Shown here: positions 23,641-34,199 of the stretch, piece by piece
Layout of the letters: every line of letters begins with the position of its first letter
Numbering within the stretch: the first letter of the stretch is position 1
Assembly (NCBI RefSeq): GCF_023159225.1
Contig: NC_063161.1
Coordinates: 1,514,495 to 1,578,494 of the forward strand
Source of the DNA: Perognathus longimembris pacificus
Taxonomy: Eukaryota > Chordata > Mammalia > Rodentia > Heteromyidae
Length of the DNA stretch: 64,000 nucleotides
Direction: 5' to 3'
The notes under the pieces: generated by a model
Told to the model about the DNA's origin: nothing
What the model saw: only the letters and a program-made list of their open reading frames with translations
The model's database searches: none
Translations under genes and position numbers: made by a program

Positions 23641-25984
23641 GGCTGCTCAAGGTGGCTCAGAAGAGGCCACGCTGGGGTGGGCCTCTCTGGGGGCCCCCGT
23701 CTGCCCCGGGCTGTGGAGCCCCGGGTCCCGAGGAGGCCGCAGCTTCCTTCGCCTCCACGCCCCGTGGTCCGCCTGTCCTCCCGTGACATGTCTCCCGCTC
23801 GCCACCCGTGTCTGCTGGTGGCTGCTTTTGGACCTGGCTCCTATCTTAGGACTCCAGGCCTCCTCTGTGGGGCCCGCCCAATGCTCCGCTCGTGGGGGGG
23901 GGGGAGATGCCCCCCCCCAGGGCGGCCTGCGGTGAGGGCGCGGTGTGGGGAGATTGGTGCGCTGCGGTGCCGGCTGGGACGTGGACCTCGCTCTCCTCTC
24001 TCGGAGGGCGGGGCCGGCAGCTCACCGAGGCCCACGGGGAAGAGGGGTGGAGGAGGAGGGTGGGGTGGGGCCCTGCAGCCCGCCCTGGGGGCCGGCTGCA
24101 CTCCCGCCAAGCCCTGGAGGCATCTCTCCCCCCCTCCCCCGCCCCCCCTCACCGGCCACCGAGCTGGGGGCTGCCGGGCCTGCAGGCCTCCGTGCCAGCC
24201 AGCCCGACACAGACGCCCCGTTGACCATGGCCGTTCCCCGCGGGGCTCAGGCTCCCGGGCCCCACGCCGGGCTCCGCTCACTGTGCGTGAATGCGGGGGC
24301 CGGGTCTGGTGCGGGTGTGGAGGTGGTGCGGGAGGTTAGTTGACTTCCTCCAGCCTCAGCCTTCCAGTTCGCCTTCCCCACTCACTGCGAGGGACACGGC
24401 GCCCCTGGGTGTGTGCCCCAGTGACAGGCGTGGGGACCGGGCGCGCGCGGGCAGTGTGGGCCTGGCTCCCGGGGGCCCGTCCACTCCCGTCCAGCACGGC
24501 GCGGGGGTGTGTGCCTCCGTGTGCCAACCCAGAGTCCTCCCTCCCTCTGCAGACCCCCCCATGCGCCCCCTCCCTCCCTCTGGAGCCCTTCCCTCCCCCC
24601 CCAGCACAGCCCTCTCTGCTCTGCCTCACCGTCCACCCAGGCGCCGCGCCTGTGCCTCCTCTCACCCCTCCCCGCGTCTCCCGGGCCTGTCCTCCACCCC
24701 CACACCGCAGCTGCTCTGCGTGGAGAGTCGTTGGGGTGTCCCCTGAGTCTGGGGTGCGTGGCCGTGGCGTCTGCTCTCCTCTGCCCCCTGCCCCGCGCAG
24801 GCTCTGCCGCACACTCCCAGAGCCGGTTCTTCCTTCCCTTCCCACGGCCTCCTGCCCTCCGGACGCAGATCCACGCCGCTGCTCGATGCCCTCAGCCGCC
24901 TGAACCCAGAGCCCCGCTTTATCCAGCCCCCCCCCCCAAATCCCGAAGAGGCCGTGGCCTCTGTCAGCACTGGCGGCTGTGGAGAAGGGATCGCCGCGAG
25001 GCGGGCGGAGGGGGCGGAGGGGGTGGAGGGGCGGAGGTTTCCCACGCCCGCCCGCAGGGTGTGCGGCAGCCTGGGCCTCACGCCGTGGCTCCCAGGGTGG
25101 CCTGTGCCGTCCTGGCCGGCGTGCCCGGCCCCTCGGGTCCCCGGCAGAGCCAGTCCTCCCTGGGGCCCACGCCTCTTGCCCCCAATCCTCCCGCACAACC
25201 CTGGGGCTGGCCTCCCTCCTCCCTCCAGCTCCAGTCCCCCTCCCCCTCCCCGGCCTCCCCACCCCGCTGTGCTCAACACCAAGAAGGAGGCTTTGAGGAC
25301 ATAATGCCAACCCCACCAGCCAGCTCCCAACTAAACCCTTCCAAACCCGGGCCTGCCGTGGACGGGCCCTCGGGAGCGCCTAGCACACCGCCTGCCCCTC
25401 ACCCCGGGGGTACCGGCCTCGCTGGCCTCTTGAACCCCCGGAAAGCCGGCCAGGGCGGGGTGGGGGAACAGGACTGACTGCCTTAGGCACGTGGGGTGAG
25501 GGGAGGAAAACCTCAAATTCCAGCCATGCCTGCTGGTCCTCAAGCTTCCTTCCCGTCGCCTTGGGTCAACTGTCAGAGTAAAGTGGCTAGGCGCCCCCCC
25601 CCCCCCCCCAGCTAGCCCATGCAGGAGTCCAGAATCCTGGAACCCACAGGAGTCACAGGAGAGCTGCCCAAGGCCTGGCGCCGTCCGGCTGGACCCAAAT
25701 CCCTGTGATCCTCCCTGGACTGCAGACTGGAAATCCCATCAGCCCCGCGTTCTCCCCGCGGAGCAGGGGCTGGGAGACCTGGGTAGGATCTGGGCACGGG
25801 GCTGGAGCCAGTGACGGGCCAGGACAGGGTCTGTGGGGATGTCTGGACAGTGGGGTTTCTGGGGTGCCCTGGGGCACCTGATCCCGCCATCCCGGGCTGG
25901 TGTGGGCTCCCAGGAAGGACACGTGGGCGAGGTCCTTTCTGGACGGGACGCGCGGCGCTCAGCCTCGAGCGCCAGGACCGGGGA
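23641..25984. other. GC/CpG-rich unique sequence
   Basis: Stop-poor DNA with overlapping frames of 322-377 codons on opposite strands and homopolymer G/C runs (23895-23904, 24930-24938, 25596-25608). No exon, splice pair or protein family recognised. Confidence 0.45.
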
Positions 25985-26220
25985 GCGTTCTGACTGGCAA
26001 TAGGATTGTGGGGCCCGTGACGGGCTTTTCTTCTGTGGGAACCATGGACTGAGAAGAAGCTTTGTCCGCGGTCATCGCTGGATTAGGCGGCTGCCCGTAA
26101 CTGGCCGTGCCAGGCTTTAATCCCGACATTGTGTGAGCAGCTGCTTTGTCCTTAATCCGGACATTGTGTGAGGAGCTGTGATCTGCCTGGCCCGGGAATA
26201 ATGATCCAGGTCCAAGGACC
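25985..26220. promoter_or_regulatory. Candidate enhancer with duplicated TAATCC-ACATTGT-CAGCTG module
   Basis: Two tandem copies, 35 bp apart, of a roughly 29-bp module: TTAATCCCGACATTGTGTGA starts near 26117 and TTAATCCGGACATTGTGTGA near 26152. Each joins a K50-homeodomain-type TAATCC (OTX/PITX/GSC-like specificity), a SOX-like ACATTGT and an AGCTG E-box half. A third TAATCC lies inverted as GGATTA at 26080-26085, and GAATAATGATCC follows at about 26199. Known motif classes support the reading; occupancy is inference. Confidence 0.45.
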
Positions 26221-26479
26221 GCGGGGCCCCACACTGGGCCCCTGGGTGAGCAGCTCCCAGCAGGGGCCCCGCCCCAGGCTCCACCCCGAGTCCCGGCCCT
26301 CGCGGTGCAGAGCACGGGGCGGGTTTCATGGCAGCATGGATCCGGGGGCCACAGGGGTTCCCTCCGGGAGCGGCAGAGCCCTGCTCAGCTGAGGTCTTCC
26401 CTTCCTACCAGACAGGGCCTCGCCCGCCTGCAGGGCAGCGGACCCGGGGCCGCGGGCTGGGGACGACGTGACTGTGTCC
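26221..26479. other. GC-rich unique sequence
   Basis: Short spacer between two enhancer-like islands. Nothing recognised. Confidence 0.4.
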
Positions 26480-26705
26480 CTCCACACAGCAGCCCGGCTG
26501 AGGCCAATTACCTGTCCCCCACATCTCCTCAACGCGTCACCGTGTTTCCTGAAGAGAAAAATAAACATTTGCCCTACTCCATCGAGCGCGTCCGAGGCAA
26601 CAATAACAGATTGCAGGCTCCGCTCCATAACATACTCCAGTGCATTTATCCACTAATATTCAATGTAATCATCTCTCGTGGGCATGGGGACACAGCCGAT
26701 GCCCC
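26480..26705. promoter_or_regulatory. Strong candidate conserved noncoding element
   Basis: AT-rich, non-repetitive island containing CCAATTACCTGT (homeodomain core plus E-box half), AAAATAAACATTTG (FOX-like ATAAACA), CAACAATAACAG (SOX-like) and CCACTAATATTCAATGTAAT. The flanks are GC-rich and no transposon similarity is visible. Confidence 0.45.
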
Positions 26706-26764
26706 TCACTGCCGGCTTTCAGCTGCTCTCCGCAAACGCCGGACACCAGGCAGCAACAGGCTCG

Positions 26765-26802
26765 CCACGGAGGCCACGGAGGCCACGGAGGCCACGGAGG
26801 CC
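26765..26802. repeat. 9-bp tandem repeat
   Basis: About four copies of CCACGGAGG. Confidence 0.9.
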
Positions 26803-27310
26803 GCTCTGCCGCGGTCCTGCCTCTCCTCCCGGTCCTGGCCTGTCTCTTCTGCTCAGGCTCACTCACAACCCTTCCCCTACACTGTCTGCCCTCTACGCCT
26901 GGAATGAAACCGGCATCAGGTCTTGAAGGATCAGGCGACACTGGGGCCGTGGGGCCTCTCCCGGGCCCCCAGAAGTATGGAGCACCCCATCCCGGGATGG
27001 GATGCGTCTGCGGAGCACTCCCTCTCATTTGTCCTGGGTTGTTGGGGCCCCATCTCCTCCCCAGGTTGAAGTCCCGCCCCTTAGGGCCTCTGAGTGGGAC
27101 CTGACTTGAAAACAGGACAGGCAGATAGGAGGAGTGACATCCCTGGAGGGAGGAGGGCCGGAGGCCATTACAGCAGGGCGATCCTCAGAAAGGGAGAAGA
27201 GGTGGACACAGACAAGCATGCACAGAGGACAATGGGTGGCTTCGGAGCCTGCCGACAACACGACGCCAGCGAGGAGCCTCAGGGCAAAGGCAAGCCTGGG
27301 AAGCACGTAT
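26803..27310. other. Unique sequence
   Basis: Nothing recognised apart from GC-rich unique DNA becoming AT-richer towards the SINE. Confidence 0.4.
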
Positions 27311-27533
27311 AAAAGTAGAAAATCAGGGCTGGGAATGTGGCCTAGTGGTAGAGTGCTTGCCTCGCATGCATGAAGCCCTGGGTTCGATTCCCCAGCACCA
27401 CAGAAACAGAAAAAGCTGGAAGTGGTGCTGTGGCTCAAGTGGCAGAGTGCTAGCTCTGAGCAAAAAGAAGCCAGGGACAGTGCTCAGGCCCCGAGTTCAA
27501 GCCCCAGGACCGACAAAAAAAAGTAGATAATCA
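27311..27533 (+). mobile_element. Dimeric ID-like SINE (IDL-Geo type) with target-site duplication
   Basis: The element body is 27326-27518, flanked by a 15-bp target-site duplication at 27311-27325 and 27519-27533 with one mismatch. The left monomer is tRNA-Ala/ID-like with a consensus-fitting A box TGGCCTAGTGG (27338-27348) and B box GGTTCGATTCC (27381-27391). The right monomer starts after CAGCACCACAGAAACAGAAA and reads GTGGCTCAAGTGGCAGAGTG and on to GAGTTCAAGCCCCAGGACC, ending in an A tail. This matches the published outline of IDL-Geo, restricted to geomyoid rodents. Low divergence suggests a young copy with an intact Pol III internal promoter. Confidence 0.88.
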
Positions 27534-28592
27534 AATAGGAGGAAACAGAAAAATAGTAAGAAGATGCCAGACAGATGCTGGCTAGCTAGCTAGAGACAAA
27601 TAGATCCTGGATGAATAGGCACCCCATGAAAGAGTTAATACGATACAGCACACTAACATGAAGTACAGCGCTGAAAGCCTGCAAGCTCCATCGGCAGACT
27701 CGGGTGCCCACAGGGTCTCTGGAAGGTGGGCGCAGCCCGCCCTGTACACCGCCGAGGCTCTGATTCTGATCTTGCGATGGGCACCAAGGGTTTGAGCTAC
27801 ACAGAGCCCCCCTCCCCCCGTGGGTGTGACACCATGGTGGGCCCGTGTGGGCACCAGGAGGCCCTGCCGGCACAGCCCCGAGTGGGGTGTAAAAGGGCCT
27901 CGCCACACCGCGCCAGCCGCCAGCTCTCTTCTGCGTGCAGGCAGGTGACATGGTGACGAGTGTCACAGCACCGTGAGGCCCACGTTTCTCCATCTAGAAT
28001 TTGCTTCCACGAGAAGCAAGTCAAGATCGGGGGAGGACGGCTGGTGTGGGTGGAGCTGCGCTCTGGTGAACGGGCCAGGGGTATTGGCATGGGGTGGCCT
28101 AGGTGAGGACCTGGGCCCCAAGGAAGCGCCCAGCCCAGCTCACCCCACCGGACCCCCCATCCAAAGCCTCCCTGCGCAAGAGAAAGGACACGAGAAGGCC
28201 TGCCCCTCCCAGGCGCATGTGGAAGAAGCCCCTCGGTCCGAATTCCACAGAGGGAAGCTGGCTCACTTCTCATTCAGACCCTCCCCCTCTCTCAACAGCT
28301 CACACCTCCCTCCTGAGCTCTGGAGCATTTTAAGATGGAGCCACACAACGATACCATAAACACTCGACGGGAAGAGGCAGGAAGATCTGGTCAGGCCTGG
28401 ATACCCAGGAGAGAGACCCTGTCTCAAATAACAGAATTTTTTAATAGAAAGGATACTACAAAAATGACAATCATTTAACTATCTGGGTGACATGGGAAGA
28501 TCCCTCTGAAAAACAAGGTAGCAAGTTGCATTCATCTCTTCCAGAGAATAGAAGACATGGGAGTGAGTGCCGGGCCCTAGAGTGCCAGCAGC
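27534..28592. other. Unique sequence, with a faint B1-like remnant
   Basis: A degraded B1-type end may be present at 28382-28440 (AGAGAGACCCTGTCTCAAA). The (GCTA)n at 27580-27592 is only a short run. No gene recognised. Confidence 0.4.
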
Positions 28593-28596
28593 AGGG

Positions 28597-28598
28597 TG

Positions 28599-28642
<44 letters not shown>

Positions 28643-28690
28643 ATGTGTGTGTGCACATGTGTGTGTGTGCACACACACGCACACACGCAT
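28597..28690. repeat. (GT)n/(CA)n microsatellite
   Basis: A GT run to about 28640, then mixed GT with GCATGTGTG and an ACACACACGC switch to CA on the same strand. The inverted arrangement could form a hairpin. Confidence 0.9.
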
Positions 28691-28729
28691 GGGCATGCTC
28701 ACCCAACACACAGCCCTTATGTCATTTAC

Positions 28730-28970
28730 CACACCGCTTATAATTTAACCCAAACATAAAATGAAAGCTCATAAAAATACTGTAAGAAAACACGGTAGAA
28801 AACCACGATCACTCTGTGGCTATTTAGATAGAACACTGATAGAGCTGTCCATGAATGAAAATAAGTATCAGGCTGTGTTAAAATTAGAAGAGCTGCTCTT
28901 CAGAAAGCACTGAAAGACAAGCTGGGAAAAGACACACTGAGGAAAAAATGTGCACATACAAGGTTGGTCA
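28730..28970 (+). mobile_element. Degraded L1 ORF2 fragment, sense
   Basis: GAGCTGCTCTTCAGAAAGCA and, downstream, GACAAGCTGGGAAAAGAC correspond to the L1 ORF2 C-terminal region (the 'tctgctcttcgaaagacacc ... aaaagacaagcc' landmark). Highly diverged, with no open frame. Confidence 0.5.
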
Positions 28971-29424
28971 GTGAGCAGCCATGGACCTCGCTGGCTGCCT
29001 CCGTGGGCTTAAGCATAGCCAGGAATGACACTTCCGCCCTCCCATGCGGAACACACCACCTGCCTACAAGCTCAGGGCACCGTCTCCATTCTTACAGGTT
29101 CCAGAAGCCAAGGCTAACCCCCAAGCTCCACTTCCCGGCCAGCACGAGGACCACCCCTTTTCCCAGGGCTGCCTCTCAGGGGGGCTTTGCCTTTCCCTGC
29201 TCCCCTCAGCTTGGACATGGCCTCGTACCCAGGAGAAGCACGGTAGCCTCTGGGCTTCACTCCAGCCCTCTCGGTAACACAGTGGCAGTAAGGATCTTGG
29301 AACCCATTGCGTTGGCCACTCCCTGGCTCACCCTTCCCAGGGCCAAGACAGGGCATTGCTCCGAGGCCTGGCATCAACCTTTCCCCCTCTGACTCAACCC
29401 AGTCACTTCCTGACTCCCCCGCTA
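28971..29424. other. Unique sequence
   Basis: No feature recognised. Confidence 0.4.
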
Positions 29425-29722
29425 CCTCCTGAGACCTCTGCACTGTCGCCTGAGACCTCTGCACCGTCACCTGAGACCTCTGCACTGTCACCTGAGACCT
29501 CTGCACCATTGCCTGAGACCTCTGCACCGTCGCCTGAGACCTCTGCACCGTTGCCTGAGACCTCTGCACTGTTGCCTGAGACCTCTGCACTGTCTGAGAC
29601 CTCTGCACCATCGCCTGAGACCTCTGCACTGTTGCCTGAGACCTCTGCACTGTCTGAGACCTCTGCACCGTTGCCTGAGACCTCTGCACTGTCGCCTGAG
29701 ACCTCTGCACCATTGCCTAAGG
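29425..29722. repeat. 21-bp minisatellite, 14 copies
   Basis: Fourteen copies of GAGACCTCTGCAC joined by 8-bp (or, twice, 5-bp) linkers, so units are 21 bp and twice 18 bp. The two short units sit in the same three-unit context, indicating a higher-order duplication. All lengths are multiples of three, so both strands stay open (plus: PETSALS-like heptads; minus: EVSGDGA-like heptads). No start context or flanking exon supports translation. Confidence 0.9.
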
Positions 29723-30582
29723 CCTCAGTGACTCTGCATGGGGCTGGCTGTCGGCAGTACATGCTCTCTGCCAGTACTCATCAGCTTAGAGTCAAGAACG
29801 TGTTGGTGGGACACCCACCTGACATTGTCCCAGGAGACTGGCTACTGTCTCACCAGAACCAGCTCAGAGCCCTGGCCATGTCCAGGGCAGCTGGGGGGCT
29901 TCTGAAAAGACTGACACTTACTGGTGTCTGGAGTTCAAGGCAGAAGCCTCTTCTCCCATGAGACCGGGCCTGGGTGGGGCCTTGGCACCTTCAGAACTCA
30001 AGGCTGGTCTGGCATTCTTTCTGCTTCTCCATGGGGGAACTGGGCCAGCTCCAACTCCACGGGGTGAGCAGGAAGGGCTGCCGTTACCCCCCGACACCAA
30101 AGCCACCATCCCTGGACACTGGGACAGGAAGCGTCATCAAGGCCAGGAGCTTCTGAGAGACTTGGCTCCAGTGGAAGGCACTGCCAGCTGTGTGGGCAGC
30201 TGCAGACCCTGAAGGGGCCCCATCTCAGCAACGGGGCCCCATCGGGGAGGAGACAGCAGCTGAGCATGTTCAGAAAGGACAGCTCCCCGTGGCCCAATCA
30301 TTCTCCCCCGACTCTGGTCCCAGGGTCAGAAGAGAAGCCCTCCTGATCTACTGTGTCAGCAGGGAAAGGCCCGCCTCTCCAGGCACCCCCTGCTGGGCAT
30401 CACCTGTGGGCTGCTAGCAGAGTGCCCCTGGGAAAGTCAGAGAACAATGGGGGAGCCCCCATCCTGGGGCCTTGCACTGCCCAGCAGAGACCCAGCCTGT
30501 GGCCCCATGGATCCCAGGGTCCAAGCTTTGGTGTCACAGACCTCCTCCCAGCCTACAGCGGCTACTGCCTTCCCCACCTCCC
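29723..30582. other. Unique sequence
   Basis: No gene recognised; moderately GC-rich. Confidence 0.4.
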
Positions 30583-31072
30583 CGCCGCCCCCACCTCCCT
30601 CCCTGCAACTCAGACCCGCCACCCCCACCTCCCCACCCCCCCCACCCCCCGCCACCTCCACCCCCTGCCACCCCCACCTGCCACCCCCACCTCCCCACCC
30701 CCCCACCCCCTGCCACCCCACCTGCCACCTCCACCGCCCCATCCCCCCACTCCCCGCCACCCCCACCCCCTGCCACCCCCATCTGCCACCCCCACCTTCC
30801 CCCACCCCCCAGCCCCCTGACACCTCCACCTCCCCACCCCCATCCCCCGCCACCCCCACCCCCTGCCACCCTCACCTGCCACCCCCACCTTCCCCCAACC
30901 CCCGACCACCCCCACCCCCACCTCCCACTACCATCTCCCTCTCCACCCCCACCCCCGCCATCCCCACCTCCCCCCACCCCCATCTCCCACCCCCCCATCT
31001 CCCCCCCACCCCCCACCACCCCCATCTCCCTCCCCCTCACCACTGATCCACCTCCCCCGCCACCCCCATCAT
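30583..31072. repeat. C-rich CCACCCCC minisatellite
   Basis: About 490 bp of CCACCCCC/TGCCACCCCCACC units in irregular order, with period switching. The minus strand is G-rich with runs of four to six G (G-quadruplex/i-motif potential). It generates Pro-rich plus frames and Gly/Trp-rich minus frames. Confidence 0.92.
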
Positions 31073-31109
31073 TGCAAGCTGCAGGTCAGGACTCCCATTG
31101 TAGCTGCAA

Positions 31110-31400
31110 AGCTGCTAAGCACAGCTAATTGACACTGGCCATTTAGGCTGTTAAATGAAGCAGGGAGGCAGGGCGATGGAGAAGACGCCTCTCCTCTGGC
31201 GGCGCTCTGGAGGGGGACCGCGCACGCTCCCAGCCGCCAGGCAAGTCTCCTATAAACGGCTCACCTTCAGCTCTGCGCAGGAAGGCCTGCCACCGTGCAG
31301 TTACAGAAAATCCATACCCAGCACTTTCGTTCTGGAAGACATTGCTCTCCAATGCTTGCAAATAATTAGCTAGACCGGCTCCCGGCCCTAATTAACTGTC
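31110..31400. promoter_or_regulatory. Candidate conserved noncoding element
   Basis: Two AT-richer blocks: AGCTAATTGACACTGG (31120-31135) with GTTAAATGAAG, and TTGCAAATAATTAGCTAGAC (about 31356-31375) with CCTAATTAACTGTCC (about 31387-31401). The TAATT cores recur in both orientations. It lies immediately beside the C-rich minisatellite. Confidence 0.4.
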
Positions 31401-32035
31401 CATGCTAGGTACTGGCCCTCCACGCCTCCCCAAAGCTTTGAGACTAGCCATCTGGAGAGAGCTTCCGGGGCGGCCTGCTTGTGGAGGGCCACTTCTGCTA
31501 CAGAAGGTGGGGGCCTGCAGCCGCCATGCCTGCCTGTTTCCTCCAGGTCACCCCCCTCCCCCCCCCGCCCGCTGCCCCGACCATGCTCTGTCCTTGGTCC
31601 TGAAGTAGAGACCCAGAACACAAGGACAAACTGGGCGTTCCAGCCCTTTCCATGGCCCCGTGACACTGAGAGCAGACAGGTGCTGCTCCGCCCTTACTCA
31701 ACCGGGGCGCCCGCCGAGGCCAGTCCGGTGTCCCTCGGGCGGCAGATGCGTGCCGTGGTGGGACAAGAGCGTGCGAGGGGACTGGATCTCCAATCATCAG
31801 AGCAGACGATGGCCTTCCAAACATGCAGCACCTGCAGAACGTGGTGCTGGGGTGGGTGGGGGGGGTGAGGACAAAGGAAGGCCCTGCTCATGGCCTCCTG
31901 CCCTAGGAAGCATCCCTGGGGCCCGCAGAGGTGACTCTCTGGGTCTGTGTGCCGCGGGGCCTCTGTGGTCTCAGGGCCGCTGGGGTCAAGGGTGAGAGGC
32001 AGGCCCCGTGTGTGCCCCAGGCCCCGCTGCCAGAA
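31401..32035. other. GC-rich unique sequence
   Basis: Nothing recognised. Confidence 0.4.
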
Positions 32036-32225
32036 AGTCTGTTCTCAGCCACGTGATGAGTTTTATGAACAGACAGTGCATTTCATAACTGGGATTATTA
32101 TTTTTTAATTTTGAAATTAATAATCCAATATTCCTCTACACATGTAATGAAAAACTCTGTCTTCCATTTAATGAGCTCCACGTGACTAATCAAAAAAATA
32201 AAACACATAAAATGGAGTGATTCCA
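32036..32225. promoter_or_regulatory. Strong candidate enhancer bounded by two CACGTGA boxes
   Basis: An AT-rich island with CACGTGA at 32050-32056 and again at 32179-32185, 129 bp apart. Between them lie GTTTTATGAAC (CDX/HOX-like), GGGATTATTA, an inverted repeat TTAATTTTGAAATTAA at 32105-32120 and ATAATCCAATATTCC. Past the second box are GACTAATC and CACATAAAATGG. It is non-repetitive with an abrupt GC change on both sides. Binding is inferred from motif shape only. Confidence 0.48.
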
Positions 32226-32739
32226 CTCATAGAGCGCGGAGGGAGGTGAGGCAGACCCCGCTCCGGATGGGCTGCGTTCCCTGGGGGTGACCTTGGCGGA
32301 GGTGACCTTGGAGGTGGCCGAGGTCCTTGGTGAGAGCAAGTTTGGGAGAGAAGGGGAAAGCCGGGGCTGTGGCAGTCAGGCTGTGTCCCGAGACCCAGGG
32401 AGGCCCAGGCCCAGACCAGAACACCCCCGAGAAGGGGACAGGATTCACTTATAGGTCCCTCCATGTGCCAAACACGCCAGGATGGGCCATGCGTCTCCCT
32501 TCCCCACTCCCCAGACGAGCCCTCTGGTGGTGGAGAAGGGTGGAAACGTTGTGGGAAAGCACAGCTAAGCGGTACCACCCTGTTTGTTGGTAGCTGGTTT
32601 CGATGTCAGGGCTCCCGCGCGAAGCCCCCTCCTTCTCTGGGACGTCTCTAAAGCTTCAGCCTGGAGCGGGGTTCCTTGCTCTCTGTTGAAAGGCAGATAT
32701 CCTGGAGGGAGGCCTTAGAAGTCGTCCCATGCATCCCCA
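32226..32739. other. Unique sequence
   Basis: No gene recognised. Confidence 0.4.
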
Positions 32740-33262
32740 AGTGTGTGCCCCCAGAGGAAGTCCTAGGACTGTGCCCCGAGAAGGGGGGATGGCTCCGTAA
32801 CACAGAGGACGACAAAGACTGTCTCCCTAGAAGGGGGCAGCTCCCTAACACCGAGGACACCCCAGGACTGTCTCCCTAGAAGGGGGACGGCTCCCTAACA
32901 CAGAGGACACCCCAGGACTGTGCCCCGAGAAGGGGGGATGGCTCCGTAACACAGAGGACACCCCAGGACTGTGCCTCCAGGAGGGGGACGGCTCCCTAAC
33001 ACAGAGGACACCCCAGGACTGTGCCTCCAGAAGGGGGGACGGCGCCCTAACACAGAGGACATCCCAGGACTGTCTCCCTAGAAGGGGGACAGCTCCCTAA
33101 CAGAGGGCACCCCAGGACTGTGCCTCCAGGAGGGGGACGGCTCCCTAACACCGAGGACACCCCAGGACTGTCTCCCTAGAAGGGGGACGGCTCCCTAACA
33201 CCGAGGACACCCCAGGATTGTGTCTCCAGAAGGGGGGACGGCTCCCTAACACTGAGGGGCTG
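32740..33262. repeat. 50-bp minisatellite, about ten copies
   Basis: The marker AGGACTG recurs at 32765, 32864, 32914, 32965, 33015, 33066, 33114 and 33164, with a variant at 33214, giving a 48-51-bp period. The unit contains GAGGACACCCCAGGACTGT, CTCCCTAGAAGGGGGACGG or its CCTCCAG variant, and CTCCCTAACAC. Substitution variants are shared between non-adjacent copies. Confidence 0.93.
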
Positions 33263-33409
33263 AGCAGGAAGCAGGAGCGTCCTGCCGCTGGTCACAGGGC
33301 TTCCCCCGGGGGCTTCCAGGCACCAGGACCACCTCCCCCGGCCTTGTCATCCGAGCCCAGGCCTCTGACTTTGACTGCAGGAGGCAGCTGGGCATTTGAA
33401 ATGGCTTCA
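33263..33409. other. Unique spacer
   Basis: Nothing recognised. Confidence 0.4.
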
Positions 33410-33570
33410 TAAACGTCCAGGAGTTATTTACATAAGTGACCAATAAACCTCCACGAAGATGTTCAAACGCAAAGGTAATCAAAGACATGCAAATTCAAGC
33501 CACAAAGGGAGCGGTACCTTGATCTGTTTAGCAAGTTGGCAAAGATTAAAAAGAACCACAGTCCCCGGTC
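33410..33570 (+). mobile_element. Degraded L1 ORF2 3' fragment, sense
   Basis: GACATGCAAATTCAAGCCAC and GCAAAGATTAAAAAGAACC match the L1 landmark 'gaaatgcaaatcaaaaccac ... atcattaaaaag'. No open frame. Confidence 0.6.
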
Positions 33571-34199
33571 GGCCCCGGTGGGGCCGCGGGGCTCTCCTGC
33601 CTGCCTGGCGGGCGGGTCAGAAGCGGCGTCCGGGGGGCCCGCGGGCCCTGGGCAGGGAGGCTGGAATCCGCGGGCCTTTCATGTCTACTCACCTAACAAT
33701 GCCGCCGAGGGCTCGTCCCTGGGAGGCTATGAAGTCAGAGCGCATGGAGCCGGGCATCCTATATTCATCGTGGCATCCGTCAGGCAACCACGAAAGGAGC
33801 GCCTCGACAGCCGGTGAGGAGGGATGCGCCGGCTGCGGGCGGACTCTTCGGAAGTTCCGAACATCACCGTCTTCACGAGACAGCGGCCGTGGACTCGAGA
33901 CCCGCGCCCATCGGTGCCCTCACCGTCACTCCCTGGACTCTTCAAAAACACAGCTTCCAAACGAGGGCCGGCGCCTGGCCCCGGGGTGCGGGGGGACACG
34001 GAGGAAACCACCCGGTTCAAGACCCGGAAACTGGGTGCGGCCAGCCGCTCACGGTCCCCCCGCCTTCCACCACGGGCGTGAGTCCACGGGCGGCACGAGA
34101 GCAAGGCACACGAGGGCTGCAGGGCACGGGGGCGCTGGCGGGCAGAGCCAACGCTCGGGGGGGGGGGATTCACACCCCGAGTCTCCTGTGGGCTTCAGA
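33571..34199. other. CpG-rich unique sequence
   Basis: No gene recognised. The 436- and 445-codon plus frames that start here owe most of their length to the adjoining minisatellite. Confidence 0.45.

Noticed and set aside
27326..27400. tRNA gene
   Set aside because: A and B boxes belong to the ID-like SINE. No clover-leaf with acceptor-stem pairing is evident.
32740..33262. CRISPR-like array
   Set aside because: Units are contiguous 50-bp tandem repeats with no unique spacers, in a mammalian genome.
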